The position numbers were made by a program, and so were the translations under genes. Below, in pieces: positions 34,034-44,036 of a stretch of DNA of 64,000 nt. The notes under the pieces were generated by a model. That model ran no database searches and was not told where the DNA came from. It worked only from the letters and a program-made list of their open reading frames with translations. The stretch spans positions 1 to 64,000 of the forward strand of contig CAZRMV010000003.1 in NCBI GenBank assembly GCA_964601275.1. The letters run 5' to 3'. Origin of the DNA: JAOZPE01 sp964601275. Its GTDB lineage: Bacteria; Krumholzibacteriota; Krumholzibacteriia; JAJRXK01. How positions within the stretch are numbered: position 1 is the first letter of the stretch; every line of letters starts with the position of its first letter.

Positions 34034-35071
34034 ATGCCCCTGGTTCCCATGCGCGTCCTCTTGGACCACGCGGCCGAGAACGACTACGGCGTCGGCGCGT
34101 TCAATGTCAACAACATGGAGCAGATCCAGGCCATCATGGAGGCCGCCCGCGAGACCAACTCGCCGGTGATCGTGCAGGCCAGCCGGGGAGCGCGCGCCTA
34201 CAGCAACGACAACTACCTGCGCCACCTCATGCTGGCCGCGGCCGAACTCAACCCCACCATTCCCATCGTCATGCACCAGGATCACGGGAACTCGCCCCAG
34301 ACCTGTTTCTCCGCGATCGAGATGGGCTTCACCTCGGTGATGATGGACGGCTCGCTGCAAGAGGACGGCAAGACCCCGTCGAGCTACGAGTACAACGTGC
34401 AGGTGACGAAGGAAGTGGTTGCGGCGGCGCACGCCAAGGGGGTGACGGTGGAGGCCGAGCTGGGAACCCTCGGGGGCATCGAGGACGGCCACGGGGCCGG
34501 GCTGACGGGCGAAGAGGCCTTGAAGCACCTGACCGATCCGGGCCAGGCCGAGGAGTTCGTGGCCGAAACCCGGTGCGACGCGCTGGCCGTCGCCATCGGC
34601 ACCAGCCATGGGGCCTACAAGTTCACGAAGAAGCCCACCGGCGAGGTGCTGAAGATGGACATCATCGCCGAGATCCACCGGCGGCTTCCGAACACGCACA
34701 TGGTCATGCACGGCAGCTCGTCGGTGCCCCGGGAACTGGTCGAGATCATCAACCAGTACGGGGGCAAGATCCGCGAGACCTATGGGGTGCCCGTCGAGCA
34801 GATCCAGGAGGGCATCCGTCACGGGGTGCGCAAGATCAACGTGGACACCGACAACCGCCTGGCCATCACCGGGGCCATCCGCAAGGTCTTCATGGAGCAT
34901 CCGGAGAAGTTCGACCCGCGCGACTACCTCAAGCCGGCCCGCGCCGCGATGAAGGAAGTGGTGAAGGCGCGGATGATCGCCTTCGGCCAGGCGGGCTGGG
35001 CGGACAAGGTGCCCACCTTGACCCTGGAGGACATGAAGCGGCGCTACCACGACATGGGAGCGGTGGGTTAG
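34034..35071 (+). CDS. fba: Fructose-bisphosphate aldolase, class II
   Basis: Zinc-dependent aldol cleavage of fructose 1,6-bisphosphate in glycolysis and gluconeogenesis. The 345 residues carry GAFNVNNMEQIQAIMEAA, HQDHGNSPQTCFSAIEMGF (catalytic Asp, Zn His), EAELGTLGGIEDG, GTSHGAYKF (Zn His), MHGSSSVP and KINVDTDNRLA. The long VRKINVDTDNR and YGVPVEQIQEGIRHG segments fit the class IIB/CbbA branch. ATG 34034 follows TGAGGTG with 6 bp spacing; GTG at 34025 is an alternative. It converges on the GroES-like gene. Confidence 0.94.
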   Translation: MPLVPMRVLLDHAAENDYGVGAFNVNNMEQIQAIMEAARETNSPVIVQASRGARAYSNDNYLRHLMLAAAELNPTIPIVMHQDHGNSPQTCFSAIEMGFTSVMMDGSLQEDGKTPSSYEYNVQVTKEVVAAAHAKGVTVEAELGTLGGIEDGHGAGLTGEEALKHLTDPGQAEEFVAETRCDALAVAIGTSHGAYKFTKKPTGEVLKMDIIAEIHRRLPNTHMVMHGSSSVPRELVEIINQYGGKIRETYGVPVEQIQEGIRHGVRKINVDTDNRLAITGAIRKVFMEHPEKFDPRDYLKPARAAMKEVVKARMIAFGQAGWADKVPTLTLEDMKRRYHDMGAVG

Positions 35072-35122
35072 ATATCGACGGAACCCGCGGTTCGAGTGCC
35101 GCTCGCTCGGCGCCGGCCGGGA

Positions 35123-35542
35123 TCAATCGTCTCCAGGGTCGAGATTCTCGAGGTTTTCCAGATCGCCGAGTCCGCCGCCGATCTCGATCTCCTCGCGGAC
35201 CAGGGCCAGCACCGCGCTGTTGGGCACGATGAGGTAGCGTTCCTTCTCGAAGGTGATCTCGACCGCGGCCTTCTTCAAGAAGAGCGCGTAGTCGCCCACC
35301 TTGGCCTGCAGAGGGACGTAGCGGGGCTCTTCTTTCGGCTTCTTCCAGGGTTCTTCGTAGTCGGGCACGTGGGGTACGGGCAGACCGGGGCCGACCTCGA
35401 CCACCCGCCCTCCTTGCACCTCGTCCCCGCTCTGCACGGTGGCGGGCAGGTAGAGACCGGCCTTGGTGCGTTCCTCGCCTTTTTCAGGCTTCAGCAGGAG
35501 CCGGTCTCCGACGACGATCAAGCGCTTGCGGATGGAGGCCAT
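35123..35542 (-). CDS. GroES-like (Cpn10) co-chaperonin, stand-alone and divergent
   Basis: A 139-residue protein with a Cpn10 barrel: VVGDRLLLKPEKGEERTKAG, LYLPATVQSGDEVQGGRVVE in place of the usual mobile loop and roof, then VGDYALFLKKAAVEITFEKE and ERYLIVPNSAVLALV. An insert of about 25 residues (PHVPDYEEPWKKPKEEPRYV) and an acidic leucine-rich tail make it longer than the usual 95. No groEL is adjacent. It follows the POT transporter gene on the same strand. It may serve a special chaperonin or another partner. ATG 35542 was chosen on homology. Confidence 0.8.
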   Translation of the reverse strand: MASIRKRLIVVGDRLLLKPEKGEERTKAGLYLPATVQSGDEVQGGRVVEVGPGLPVPHVPDYEEPWKKPKEEPRYVPLQAKVGDYALFLKKAAVEITFEKERYLIVPNSAVLALVREEIEIGGGLGDLENLENLDPGDD

Positions 35543-35561
35543 GGGGTTCTCTCCACGAGAG

Positions 35562-35588
35562 GGGGGAACGGCCACGTGCCGTTCCCCC
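35562..35588 (-). promoter_or_regulatory. Strong hairpin in the leader of the GroES-like gene
   Basis: A perfect 11-bp stem (35562-35572 with 35578-35588, loop CACGT) lies 20 bases before the GroES-like start and 52 bp after the POT transporter stop. A second small CTCTC/GAGAG hairpin follows it. No T-run is present, so a processing, stability or attenuation role is as likely as termination. It is not a CIRCE element. Confidence 0.55.
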
Positions 35589-35639
35589 GAAATCTAGAAC
35601 AAAGCGCCGGAAGAGGGAAACGCTGGATGCTCCCCCGGC

Positions 35640-37151
<1,512 letters not shown>

Positions 37152-37300
37152 GCGATCTCCTGGTGGAGAGGATGCATTCTCGCCGCCGGCAAGCGGCGTG
37201 CCGGCGCGAATTGCGCGCGAGTCTAGAGGAACGCGCCACTGTGTGCAAGAGTGGGGGAGAGCGACTCCGCGGCGGTACATGACGGAAAGGCGGGCTCTGC

Positions 37301-38158
37301 ATGCCATTGATCGATTCCCGGCGGGTCCGCATCGGCTGTTCGTCCTTCTCCAGCCGCGATTGGGTGGGCCCCTTCTACCCGGAAGGGACCGCCCCGAAGG
37401 ACTACCTGCGGATCTACGCCCGGCATTTCGACTGCGTCGAGGTCGACGCCACCTACTACGCGCTGCCCACGCCGTCGACGGTGCGGGGGTGGGACGAGAA
37501 GACGCCCACCGATTTCCTGCTCTGCGCCAAGTTCCCCCGCAGCATCGTGCACGCGGGCGATGGCCCGGCACCCGAGGGGACGCGCCTGCTGACGCCCGAC
37601 GCCACCTACTCCGACCGTGATGCCTTCCTGCAGGTCATGTCCTCGCTGGGCTCCAAGCTGGGACCTTTGCTGCTGCAGTTTCCCTACTTCAACCGCGGCG
37701 TCTTCGCGTCGCGCGCGCCCTTCCTCGAGCGCCTGGACCGGTTCCTGGAAGACCTGCCCGGGGATTTCCACTACACAGTGGAGATCCGCAACCGGAGTTG
37801 GCTCGACGCCTCCTTCACCGGGCTGCTGCGACGCCACGGGGTGAGCCTGGCCCTGGTCGACCAGGCCTGGATGCCCCACGGCGATGAACTCGAGGGCAAG
37901 CTGGACCTCCATCCCGCCTCGCCGATGTACCTGCGTCTTCTGGGTGACCGCAAGAAGATCGAGGCCCTCACCAGTCACTGGGACCGCGAGGTGATCGACC
38001 GCAGCGAAGGTCTCGACCGCTGGGCCCGTTTCCTGGTCCGCCGTCTGCGGGAAGGACAGACCGTCCTGGTCTTCGTGAACAACCACTACGCCGGGCATGC
38101 TCCGGCCACCGCCCGCCGTCTGCGGGAGATGCTCGAAGCGGCCCTGTCCAGGGGATGA
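37301..38158 (+). CDS. DUF72 (YecE-like) family protein
   Basis: A 285-residue soluble protein with the DUF72 TIM-barrel pattern: RIGCSSFSSRDWVGPFYPEG at the start, HFDCVEVDATYYALPTPSTV, FLLCAKFPRSIVHA, GPLLLQFPYFNRG, YTVEIRNRSWLD and a C-terminal VLVFVNNHYAGHAPATARRL. The biochemical role of the family is unknown. It stands alone between the divergent POT transporter and the convergent metH. ATG 37301 gives the full first strand. Confidence 0.9.
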   Translation: MPLIDSRRVRIGCSSFSSRDWVGPFYPEGTAPKDYLRIYARHFDCVEVDATYYALPTPSTVRGWDEKTPTDFLLCAKFPRSIVHAGDGPAPEGTRLLTPDATYSDRDAFLQVMSSLGSKLGPLLLQFPYFNRGVFASRAPFLERLDRFLEDLPGDFHYTVEIRNRSWLDASFTGLLRRHGVSLALVDQAWMPHGDELEGKLDLHPASPMYLRLLGDRKKIEALTSHWDREVIDRSEGLDRWARFLVRRLREGQTVLVFVNNHYAGHAPATARRLREMLEAALSRG

Positions 38159-38189
38159 CGAGCGTATCGCCCGGTTCGCTTCCGTCCGC

Positions 38190-41100
38190 TCAGACGCTGA
38201 AGTATTCCGCCCGGGGGTGGTGCAGCACCAGCGCGCTGGTGCTCTGCTCGGGGTGGAGCTGCATCTCCTCGCTCAGGGTGACGCCGATGCGCTCCCACTG
38301 CAGCATCTCGGCCAGCACCTGCTGGCCCTCCAGCTCGGGACAGGCCGGGTATCCGAAGCTGAAGCGCTGCCCACGATAACGGCCGCGGAGGATCTCCTTC
38401 GGATCGGCCGCGTCGTCGCCGTCGATTCCCAGCTCGCGGCGCATGCGCGCGTGCACCAGCTCGGCCAGGGCCTCCGCGCTCTCCACCGCGAAACCGTGGG
38501 CGAGCAGGTAGGCGTGATAGGAATCGGATTCCATCAGCCGATGACAGTACTCGGTGGCCACCGCTCCCATGGTCACCACACTGACTCCCAGTACGTCGCG
38601 ATCCTTCCGGAACCAGTCGGCCAGGCACCGGTAGGGGGGCTTCCGCTGGCGTGGAAACACCAATCGCCAGCGGGGAGTCCCGTCCTCTGGGGTGGAAAAG
38701 ATCTCCAAGGCCTCACCGGCGCGGCGGCACGCGAACCAGCCGGCGAGGGCGGCCGGTTGCAGCCAGGCGTCTGTCACGGCCGATTCGCGCAGTCGAGCGA
38801 TCGCCGGTTCGACCTCCTCGGCCAACAAGCGCTGGTAGTCTTCCCTGGACAGGCCGGCCCGGGTGTAACCCCACCGGCCCTTGATCAAGGCGGCGCGATT
38901 GAGATAGCGCCACACCTCTTCCAGCTTGAGACCATCGACCGGCCGGACTCCCCAGTAGGGAGCGGTGGGAGCGGAGACCTCCTCGGGCATCTCGACCGTC
39001 ACGGGCGCGGTGTCTTCGCCGGAGTCCTCCACCACCACCCGTGGGCTCGCGTCGGGTGGATCGCCACCGGTGATCTTCTCCATGAGCTGAAGCCCCTCGA
39101 AGGCATCGCGGGCGTAGTACACCGGTCCACGGTAGACGCGACGCAAGTCGGCCTCGACGTACTTGCGGGTGAGCGCCGCGCCCCCGAGCACCACCGGCAG
39201 GTCGATCCCTGCGGTGTTGAAGGCCTCCAGGTTGTCACGCATCACCAGGGTCGATTTCACCAACAGGCCGCTCATGCCCACCGCGTGGGGCGGGTCGCGC
39301 TGGATCACCTCGATGAGCTGCTCCACCGGGATCTTGATCCCCAGGTTCTCCACCCGGAATCCGTTGTTGGTGAGGATGATGTCGACCAGGTTCTTGCCGA
39401 TGTCGTGCACGTCGCCCCGCACGGTCGCAATGACGAAGCTGCCCCGGGATTGCGAGGAAGAAGTCTCCATGTGGGGCTGCAGGTGCCGCACCGCCGCCTT
39501 CATCGTCTCGGCCGATTTCAACACGAAGGGCAACTGCAGGCGCCCCGCGCCGAAGAGTTCCCCGACCTCCTTCATGCCCTCCAGGAGGATCTCGTTGATG
39601 ATCTCCAGGGCCGCATGGCTTTGCAGCGCTTCGTCCAGGTCGGCTTCGAGGCCGTCGCGGCGGCCGGCAACGATCCGCCGTCGCAGGCGCTCTTCCACCG
39701 GCAGGTGTTCCTCCTCGGCGGCGACGCTGACCACCCCCGCCGACCCCAGCAACACCTCCAGCGGCTCGCCCCGGCTGCGGTCGTTGTCGATGAGACGCTG
39801 GCAGGCGTCCAGCAGCTCTTCGGGGATCTCTCCTGCGCCGAGGATCCGGCCCGCGTGCAGGATGGCCGCGTCCAACCCGGCATCGAGCGCCCGGTGCAGG
39901 AAGACGCTGTTGAGCACGCGGCGCACCGCGGGTTTCAGGCCGAAGCTCACGTTGGACAGCCCGAGCAGGGTACGGGCTCCGGGAATGGCTTCCTTGATGC
40001 GCCGCAACCCTTCGAGGGTGGCCAGGGCCGAATCGCGGTACTCGGGGTCGCCGCTGCCCAGGGTGAAGGTCAACGGATCGAAGAGGAGGTCGGCCGGATC
40101 CAATCCGTACTCGCCGGCCAGGTCGGCCAGGCGCAGGGCCACCTCCTTCTTGCGCTGGGGAGTGCGCGCCATGCCCTCCTCGTCGATGCACAAGGCCACC
40201 ACCGCCGAACCGAAACGGCGCGCCAGGTCGAGGATTTCCCGGGCGCGCTGCTCCCCGTCCTCCAGGTTGATCGAGTTGATGATGCTACGCCCGCCGAGCC
40301 GCTCCAGGGCGGCCTCGATGGCCTCCACCCGGGTGGAATCGATCATCAGAGGGGCCTGCAGCTCGGTGTTGAGCCGGGGAACCAGCGAGGAGAGATCCTC
40401 CACCTCGTTCCGTCCCACGTAGGCCAGGCACAGATCGAGCACGTGCGCGCCCTCGTCCTGCTGCGCGCGCGCCCACTGCACCATGCCGTCCAGGTCGCCC
40501 GCTCCCTGCAGCTCCCGGAAGCGGCGGGACCCGTTGGCGTTCGTCCGCTCGCCGATGAGCAAAGGCCGTGGTTGTTGGCTCAAGTCGACCGACTGGTAGA
40601 GACTGGAGACCGCTTCCAGGGCTTCCACCCGCCGCTTCGGCGCGGACCGGCTGCCCAGCCGCTCCACGAGCGCGCGCAGATGCCGGGGCTCGGTCCCGCA
40701 GCAGCCGCCGACGATCGCGACTCCGAACGCATCGACGTACTCGCAGAGGACTTCCGCGAAACGCTCGGGGGTGAGGTCGTAGACCATGCGGCCATCGATG
40801 GAACGCGGCAGGCCGGCGTTGGGCAGCACGCTCACCGGGTGGGGACTGTGGCGGGCGATCGTTCCCACGTGCTCGCGCATCGCCTCCGGTCCGGTGGCGC
40901 AGTTCATTCCCACCCAGTCCGGACGCAAGGGGAGTACCGCGCTCAGGGCGGCGAGGGTCTCGGTGCCCAGCAGCATGGTTCCGGTCTGCTCGATGGTGAT
41001 CTGGATTCCCAGGGGGACCCTCGTCTTGCGCCGGGCGCACACCCGGCGGACCGCGTCGACCGCCGCGCGCAACTGCAGGAGGTCCTGGCAGGTCTCCACC

Positions 41101-41564
41101 AGGAGCGCGTCGACCCCTCCGTCGAGGAGGCCCTCGACCATGGGTTCGTAGGCCTGGCGCAGCGCGGAAAAGCCGATATGTCCGAGGCTGGGCAGCTTCG
41201 TGCCCGGTCCCATCGAGCCCACCACGAAACGGGGTCGGTCGCCGGTGGACATCGCGTCGGCGGCCCCCCGTGCGATGCGGGCCGACGCCTCGGCCAACTC
41301 CCGCGCCCGCTCCCCGACTCCGTACTCGTCCAGGACCACGGAGAAGGCGCCGAAGGAATTGGTCTCGACCGCGTCACATCCGGCCGCCAGGAACTCCCGG
41401 TGGATGTCGGCGATCAGCTCGGGGCGAGTGAGGTTCAGCCATTCGTTGCATCCCTCATGGCCCTCGAAGTCATCGAGAGAGGGCTGACGGAACTGGATCC
41501 CGGTCCCCATTCCCCCGTCCAGGACGAGGACCCGTTCACGGGCGAGTTCGAGCAGGGTGGTCAA
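38190..41564 (-). CDS. metH: Cobalamin-dependent methionine synthase
   Basis: Moves a methyl group from methyl-tetrahydrofolate to homocysteine through bound cobalamin. All four modules are present in about 1124 residues: homocysteine-binding (LDGGMGTGIQ; Zn cysteines in NSFGAF and GGCCGTEPRHL), pterin-binding (LLIGERTNANGSRRFRELQ; DLCLAYVGRNE), B12 cap and Rossmann domain (VRGDVHDIGKNLVDIILTNN with the cobalt-binding His) and the AdoMet activation domain (RFSFGYPACPELEGQQ). TTG 41564 has AGGAG six bases upstream and begins right before the first conserved helix; an ATG at 41672 would add 36 unconserved residues. Divergent from metF. Confidence 0.95.
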   Translation of the reverse strand: MTTLLELARERVLVLDGGMGTGIQFRQPSLDDFEGHEGCNEWLNLTRPELIADIHREFLAAGCDAVETNSFGAFSVVLDEYGVGERARELAEASARIARGAADAMSTGDRPRFVVGSMGPGTKLPSLGHIGFSALRQAYEPMVEGLLDGGVDALLVETCQDLLQLRAAVDAVRRVCARRKTRVPLGIQITIEQTGTMLLGTETLAALSAVLPLRPDWVGMNCATGPEAMREHVGTIARHSPHPVSVLPNAGLPRSIDGRMVYDLTPERFAEVLCEYVDAFGVAIVGGCCGTEPRHLRALVERLGSRSAPKRRVEALEAVSSLYQSVDLSQQPRPLLIGERTNANGSRRFRELQGAGDLDGMVQWARAQQDEGAHVLDLCLAYVGRNEVEDLSSLVPRLNTELQAPLMIDSTRVEAIEAALERLGGRSIINSINLEDGEQRAREILDLARRFGSAVVALCIDEEGMARTPQRKKEVALRLADLAGEYGLDPADLLFDPLTFTLGSGDPEYRDSALATLEGLRRIKEAIPGARTLLGLSNVSFGLKPAVRRVLNSVFLHRALDAGLDAAILHAGRILGAGEIPEELLDACQRLIDNDRSRGEPLEVLLGSAGVVSVAAEEEHLPVEERLRRRIVAGRRDGLEADLDEALQSHAALEIINEILLEGMKEVGELFGAGRLQLPFVLKSAETMKAAVRHLQPHMETSSSQSRGSFVIATVRGDVHDIGKNLVDIILTNNGFRVENLGIKIPVEQLIEVIQRDPPHAVGMSGLLVKSTLVMRDNLEAFNTAGIDLPVVLGGAALTRKYVEADLRRVYRGPVYYARDAFEGLQLMEKITGGDPPDASPRVVVEDSGEDTAPVTVEMPEEVSAPTAPYWGVRPVDGLKLEEVWRYLNRAALIKGRWGYTRAGLSREDYQRLLAEEVEPAIARLRESAVTDAWLQPAALAGWFACRRAGEALEIFSTPEDGTPRWRLVFPRQRKPPYRCLADWFRKDRDVLGVSVVTMGAVATEYCHRLMESDSYHAYLLAHGFAVESAEALAELVHARMRRELGIDGDDAADPKEILRGRYRGQRFSFGYPACPELEGQQVLAEMLQWERIGVTLSEEMQLHPEQSTSALVLHHPRAEYFSV

Positions 41565-41787
41565 CGGCGGCTCCTGGTTGCAGGGGGGAACGATCGACTT
41601 CCGGCCAGGCATCCGGCACGGCGCGGCCTCCGGCACGGCGCCCGTCGGGTCGGGCCGCCGCGTGACGTCCAAGGCAGATCGACCGGCACGACGCGCCCGC
41701 CACAGGATAACAGTCCCGGCCCGGTCGGCACACTCCCAATGGCCCGGGCGGGGCCGTGAAGCCCCCCTCGCGCGTCGGCTCCGGAGT

Positions 41788-41796
41788 TGTTACAAT
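41788..41796 (+). promoter_or_regulatory. Extended -10 promoter for metF
   Basis: TGTTACAAT at 41788-41796 is an extended -10 (TGn then TACAAT) with no clear -35. Transcription would start near 41803, leaving a very short leader before AAAGGA and the ATG at 41821. I see no SAM or cobalamin riboswitch in the 256 bp between metH and metF. Confidence 0.4.
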
Positions 41797-41820
41797 GGCC
41801 GTTCCATCGAAAGGACGCAG

Positions 41821-42771
41821 ATGACCATAGCCGAGATCCTCGACCGCGCCGACGGCCCCATCTTCAGCTTCGAACTCACCCCGCCCGAGCGGGGCACCAG
41901 CATCCTCCGGGTGAACGAGATCGTCGACCAGTTGATGCCCTACCGTCCGGCGTTCATCGACGTGACCAACCACGCCGCCGACTCGTGGTTCGAGGAGGTG
42001 GGCCGGAACAATTTCGTACGGCACATCACCCGCAAGCGTCCCGGAACCCTGGGTCTGTGTGCGGCTCTCAAGTACCGCTACAACGTGGAGACGGTTCCCC
42101 ATCTCCTCTGTGTGGGGTTCACCAAGGAGGAGACCGAGGACGCGCTGATCGAGCTGTCGTTCCTGGATATCCACAACGTCCTGGCGCTGCGGGGCGATCA
42201 GACCGACTGGAAACAGCTTCGCAACGGCGGCCGCAACACCTATGCCAGCGATCTGGTGGAGCAGATCATGGCCATGAACCGCGGCGAATACCTCCACGCA
42301 CTCAACGACGCTTCGGCGACCAGTTTCTGTGTCGGGGTGGCCGCCTACCCCGAGAAGCATTTCGAGGCGCCGAGCCTCACCTACGACATCGCCCACCTCA
42401 AGAAGAAGGTGGACGCGGGTGCGGAGTACATCATCACCCAGATGTTCTTCGACAATGCCGCCTACTTCTCCTTTGTCGAGCAGGCCCGGGCCGCCGGGAT
42501 CACCGTCCCCATCATTCCCGGTCTGAAGGCCCTGACCCGCCGGTCGCTGCTGACCAGCATTCCCCGCACCTTCCACGTGAACATTCCCGATCACCTGGTG
42601 AAGGAGATCGTCGCGGCGAAGGACGCACGCCAGGTGCGGGAGATCGGCAAGCGCCACGCGGTCGAGCAGGGCCGACAGTTGTTGGATGCGGGAGTGCCCG
42701 GCCTGCATTTCTTCGTGTACAGCGACGCCGAGGTCGCCGCAGAGATCGTGGCCGAACTCGATTTCCGCTGA
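41821..42771 (+). CDS. metF: Methylenetetrahydrofolate reductase
   Basis: FAD enzyme producing 5-methyl-tetrahydrofolate, the methyl donor of MetH. The 316 residues show FSFELTPPERGTS with the catalytic Glu, FIDVTNHAADS, HLLCVGFTKEETEDAL, NVLALRGDQTDW, FCVGVAAYPEKH, DAGAEYIITQMFFDNAAYF and VPIIPGLKALT. ATG 41821 follows AAAGGACG; codons upstream in the frame are not conserved. It is paired divergently with metH, so the two steps of methyl transfer are encoded side by side. Confidence 0.95.
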   Translation: MTIAEILDRADGPIFSFELTPPERGTSILRVNEIVDQLMPYRPAFIDVTNHAADSWFEEVGRNNFVRHITRKRPGTLGLCAALKYRYNVETVPHLLCVGFTKEETEDALIELSFLDIHNVLALRGDQTDWKQLRNGGRNTYASDLVEQIMAMNRGEYLHALNDASATSFCVGVAAYPEKHFEAPSLTYDIAHLKKKVDAGAEYIITQMFFDNAAYFSFVEQARAAGITVPIIPGLKALTRRSLLTSIPRTFHVNIPDHLVKEIVAAKDARQVREIGKRHAVEQGRQLLDAGVPGLHFFVYSDAEVAAEIVAELDFR

Positions 42772-42834
42772 GCTTGGACCCATGGGTCGACTCTGGGGAC
42801 CGACGGATCCTTCCGGCTTGGAAAGCCCTCGCCC

Positions 42835-43809
42835 TCAGGAGGCTTCGGGGTCTTCCAGGACTTCCTGGGTGGTTTCCAGCAGCGGTCTCGCTCCCTGCTG
42901 GATGGTGAGCCGGAAGAGATCCGGTCTCGCGTAGTGACCCGCGACGTCGAGTTGCCAGCGGGGCCCCACGAGTTGCTGCGGCTCGACCTGCGCGAACAGG
43001 ATCCCCTCCTCCTTCTCCAGGGGTCCGGCCACGATCTTGCCGTCGGGATCGACGATCAGGCTGAGACCGGGATTGATCCACTCGGCCTCACCCAGGTACT
43101 CGTGCTTGAAGGGCAGATCGTCGGGAATGTCGTCGCGCCGGAAGGCCTGGCAGGCCCCGAGGACGAAACACCGGCCCTCCTTGGCCAGGTGCCGCATGCT
43201 CGAGATCCAGGGCTCTCCCCGGTCCCAGGTGGGGGCCAGGTGGATCTGCTCTCCCTGCGCGGTCAGGGCGTAGCGGGCCAGGGGCATGTAGTTCTCCCAG
43301 CAGATCAGACCACCCACCCGGCCGAACGGAAGCTGGTGCACCTGAAGATCTGCTTCGGCGCCCTGGCCCCACACCAGCCGCTCTCCGGCGGTGGGAATGA
43401 GCTTGCGGTGCTTTCCCAGGATCGTTCCATCCGAGCCCAGGTAGAGCAGGGTGTTGTAGAGGGTCGAGTTGCTGGCCTCCGCGTTCTTCTCGTTCACCCC
43501 GACGGCCACGAGGATCTTGCAGTCACCGGCCGCTTCGGCGAGACGCTGCACCGCCGGACCGGGAATGGACACCGCGCTGGCGTGCAGGCGGGAATAGAGA
43601 TCCCGGAGGGGGTGGGTCTGCCCTGGGGGAACGAACCAGACCCACACCGGGTACCCGGAGACGAAGGCCTCTGGGAGGACGGCCAGCGCCGCCCCGCCGC
43701 GGGCGGCTTCCTCGATCAGCAGGCAGGCCTTGTCGATGGTGGCGTCGAGTTGCAGGAAGACGGGGGCGGCCTGGATGACGGCCAGCTTGAAGGGCTTGGT
43801 CTCAGGCAA
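42835..43809 (-). CDS. Nitrilase (carbon-nitrogen hydrolase)
   Basis: Thiol hydrolase splitting nitriles to acid and ammonia. The catalytic triad is visible: Glu in VLPEAFVSGYPVW, Lys in GKHRKLIPTAGERLVWGQG, and Cys in GLICWENYMPLARYAL. The GERLVWGQG and CWENYMPL patterns are those of true nitrilases rather than amidases or carbamoylases. About 324 residues from a TTG at 43809, the nearest start before the conserved FKLAVIQAAPVFLQ strand; there is no ATG close by, and an ATG at 44010 would add 67 Arg/Pro-rich residues. It stands alone, divergent from the CstA gene. Confidence 0.85.
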   Translation of the reverse strand: MPETKPFKLAVIQAAPVFLQLDATIDKACLLIEEAARGGAALAVLPEAFVSGYPVWVWFVPPGQTHPLRDLYSRLHASAVSIPGPAVQRLAEAAGDCKILVAVGVNEKNAEASNSTLYNTLLYLGSDGTILGKHRKLIPTAGERLVWGQGAEADLQVHQLPFGRVGGLICWENYMPLARYALTAQGEQIHLAPTWDRGEPWISSMRHLAKEGRCFVLGACQAFRRDDIPDDLPFKHEYLGEAEWINPGLSLIVDPDGKIVAGPLEKEEGILFAQVEPQQLVGPRWQLDVAGHYARPDLFRLTIQQGARPLLETTQEVLEDPEAS

Positions 43810-44036
43810 GGGGACGCTCGCTTCGGGGGAGAGGATCGGGACCGGGGGATCGTTTCTGTGCCGGCGACCGCTCCGCCGCTCGTGGCCGGGGGAAGGACCA
43901 CGCGCCGGCGAAACCGCCGCGATGCAGCTCAAGAAAGAAAGGGGGAAGGCGGCCCGCCACCTCCGGTGATGTCTTCTTGCCAAGGCGAGGGGTCCGGGGA
44001 TAGCCTGCACCCGACGCGTGTCAAGGAGGGTGATGG

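Noticed and set aside
38097..41759. A 1220-codon plus-strand open frame opposite metH
   Set aside because: Composition is His/Gln/Gly/Val-rich with no domain, and the opposite strand carries a complete MetH. Long shadow frames are expected in GC-rich DNA.
41565..41820. SAM or cobalamin riboswitch between metH and metF
   Set aside because: I could not find a B12-box or SAM-box core or a leader terminator; only an extended -10 is visible.
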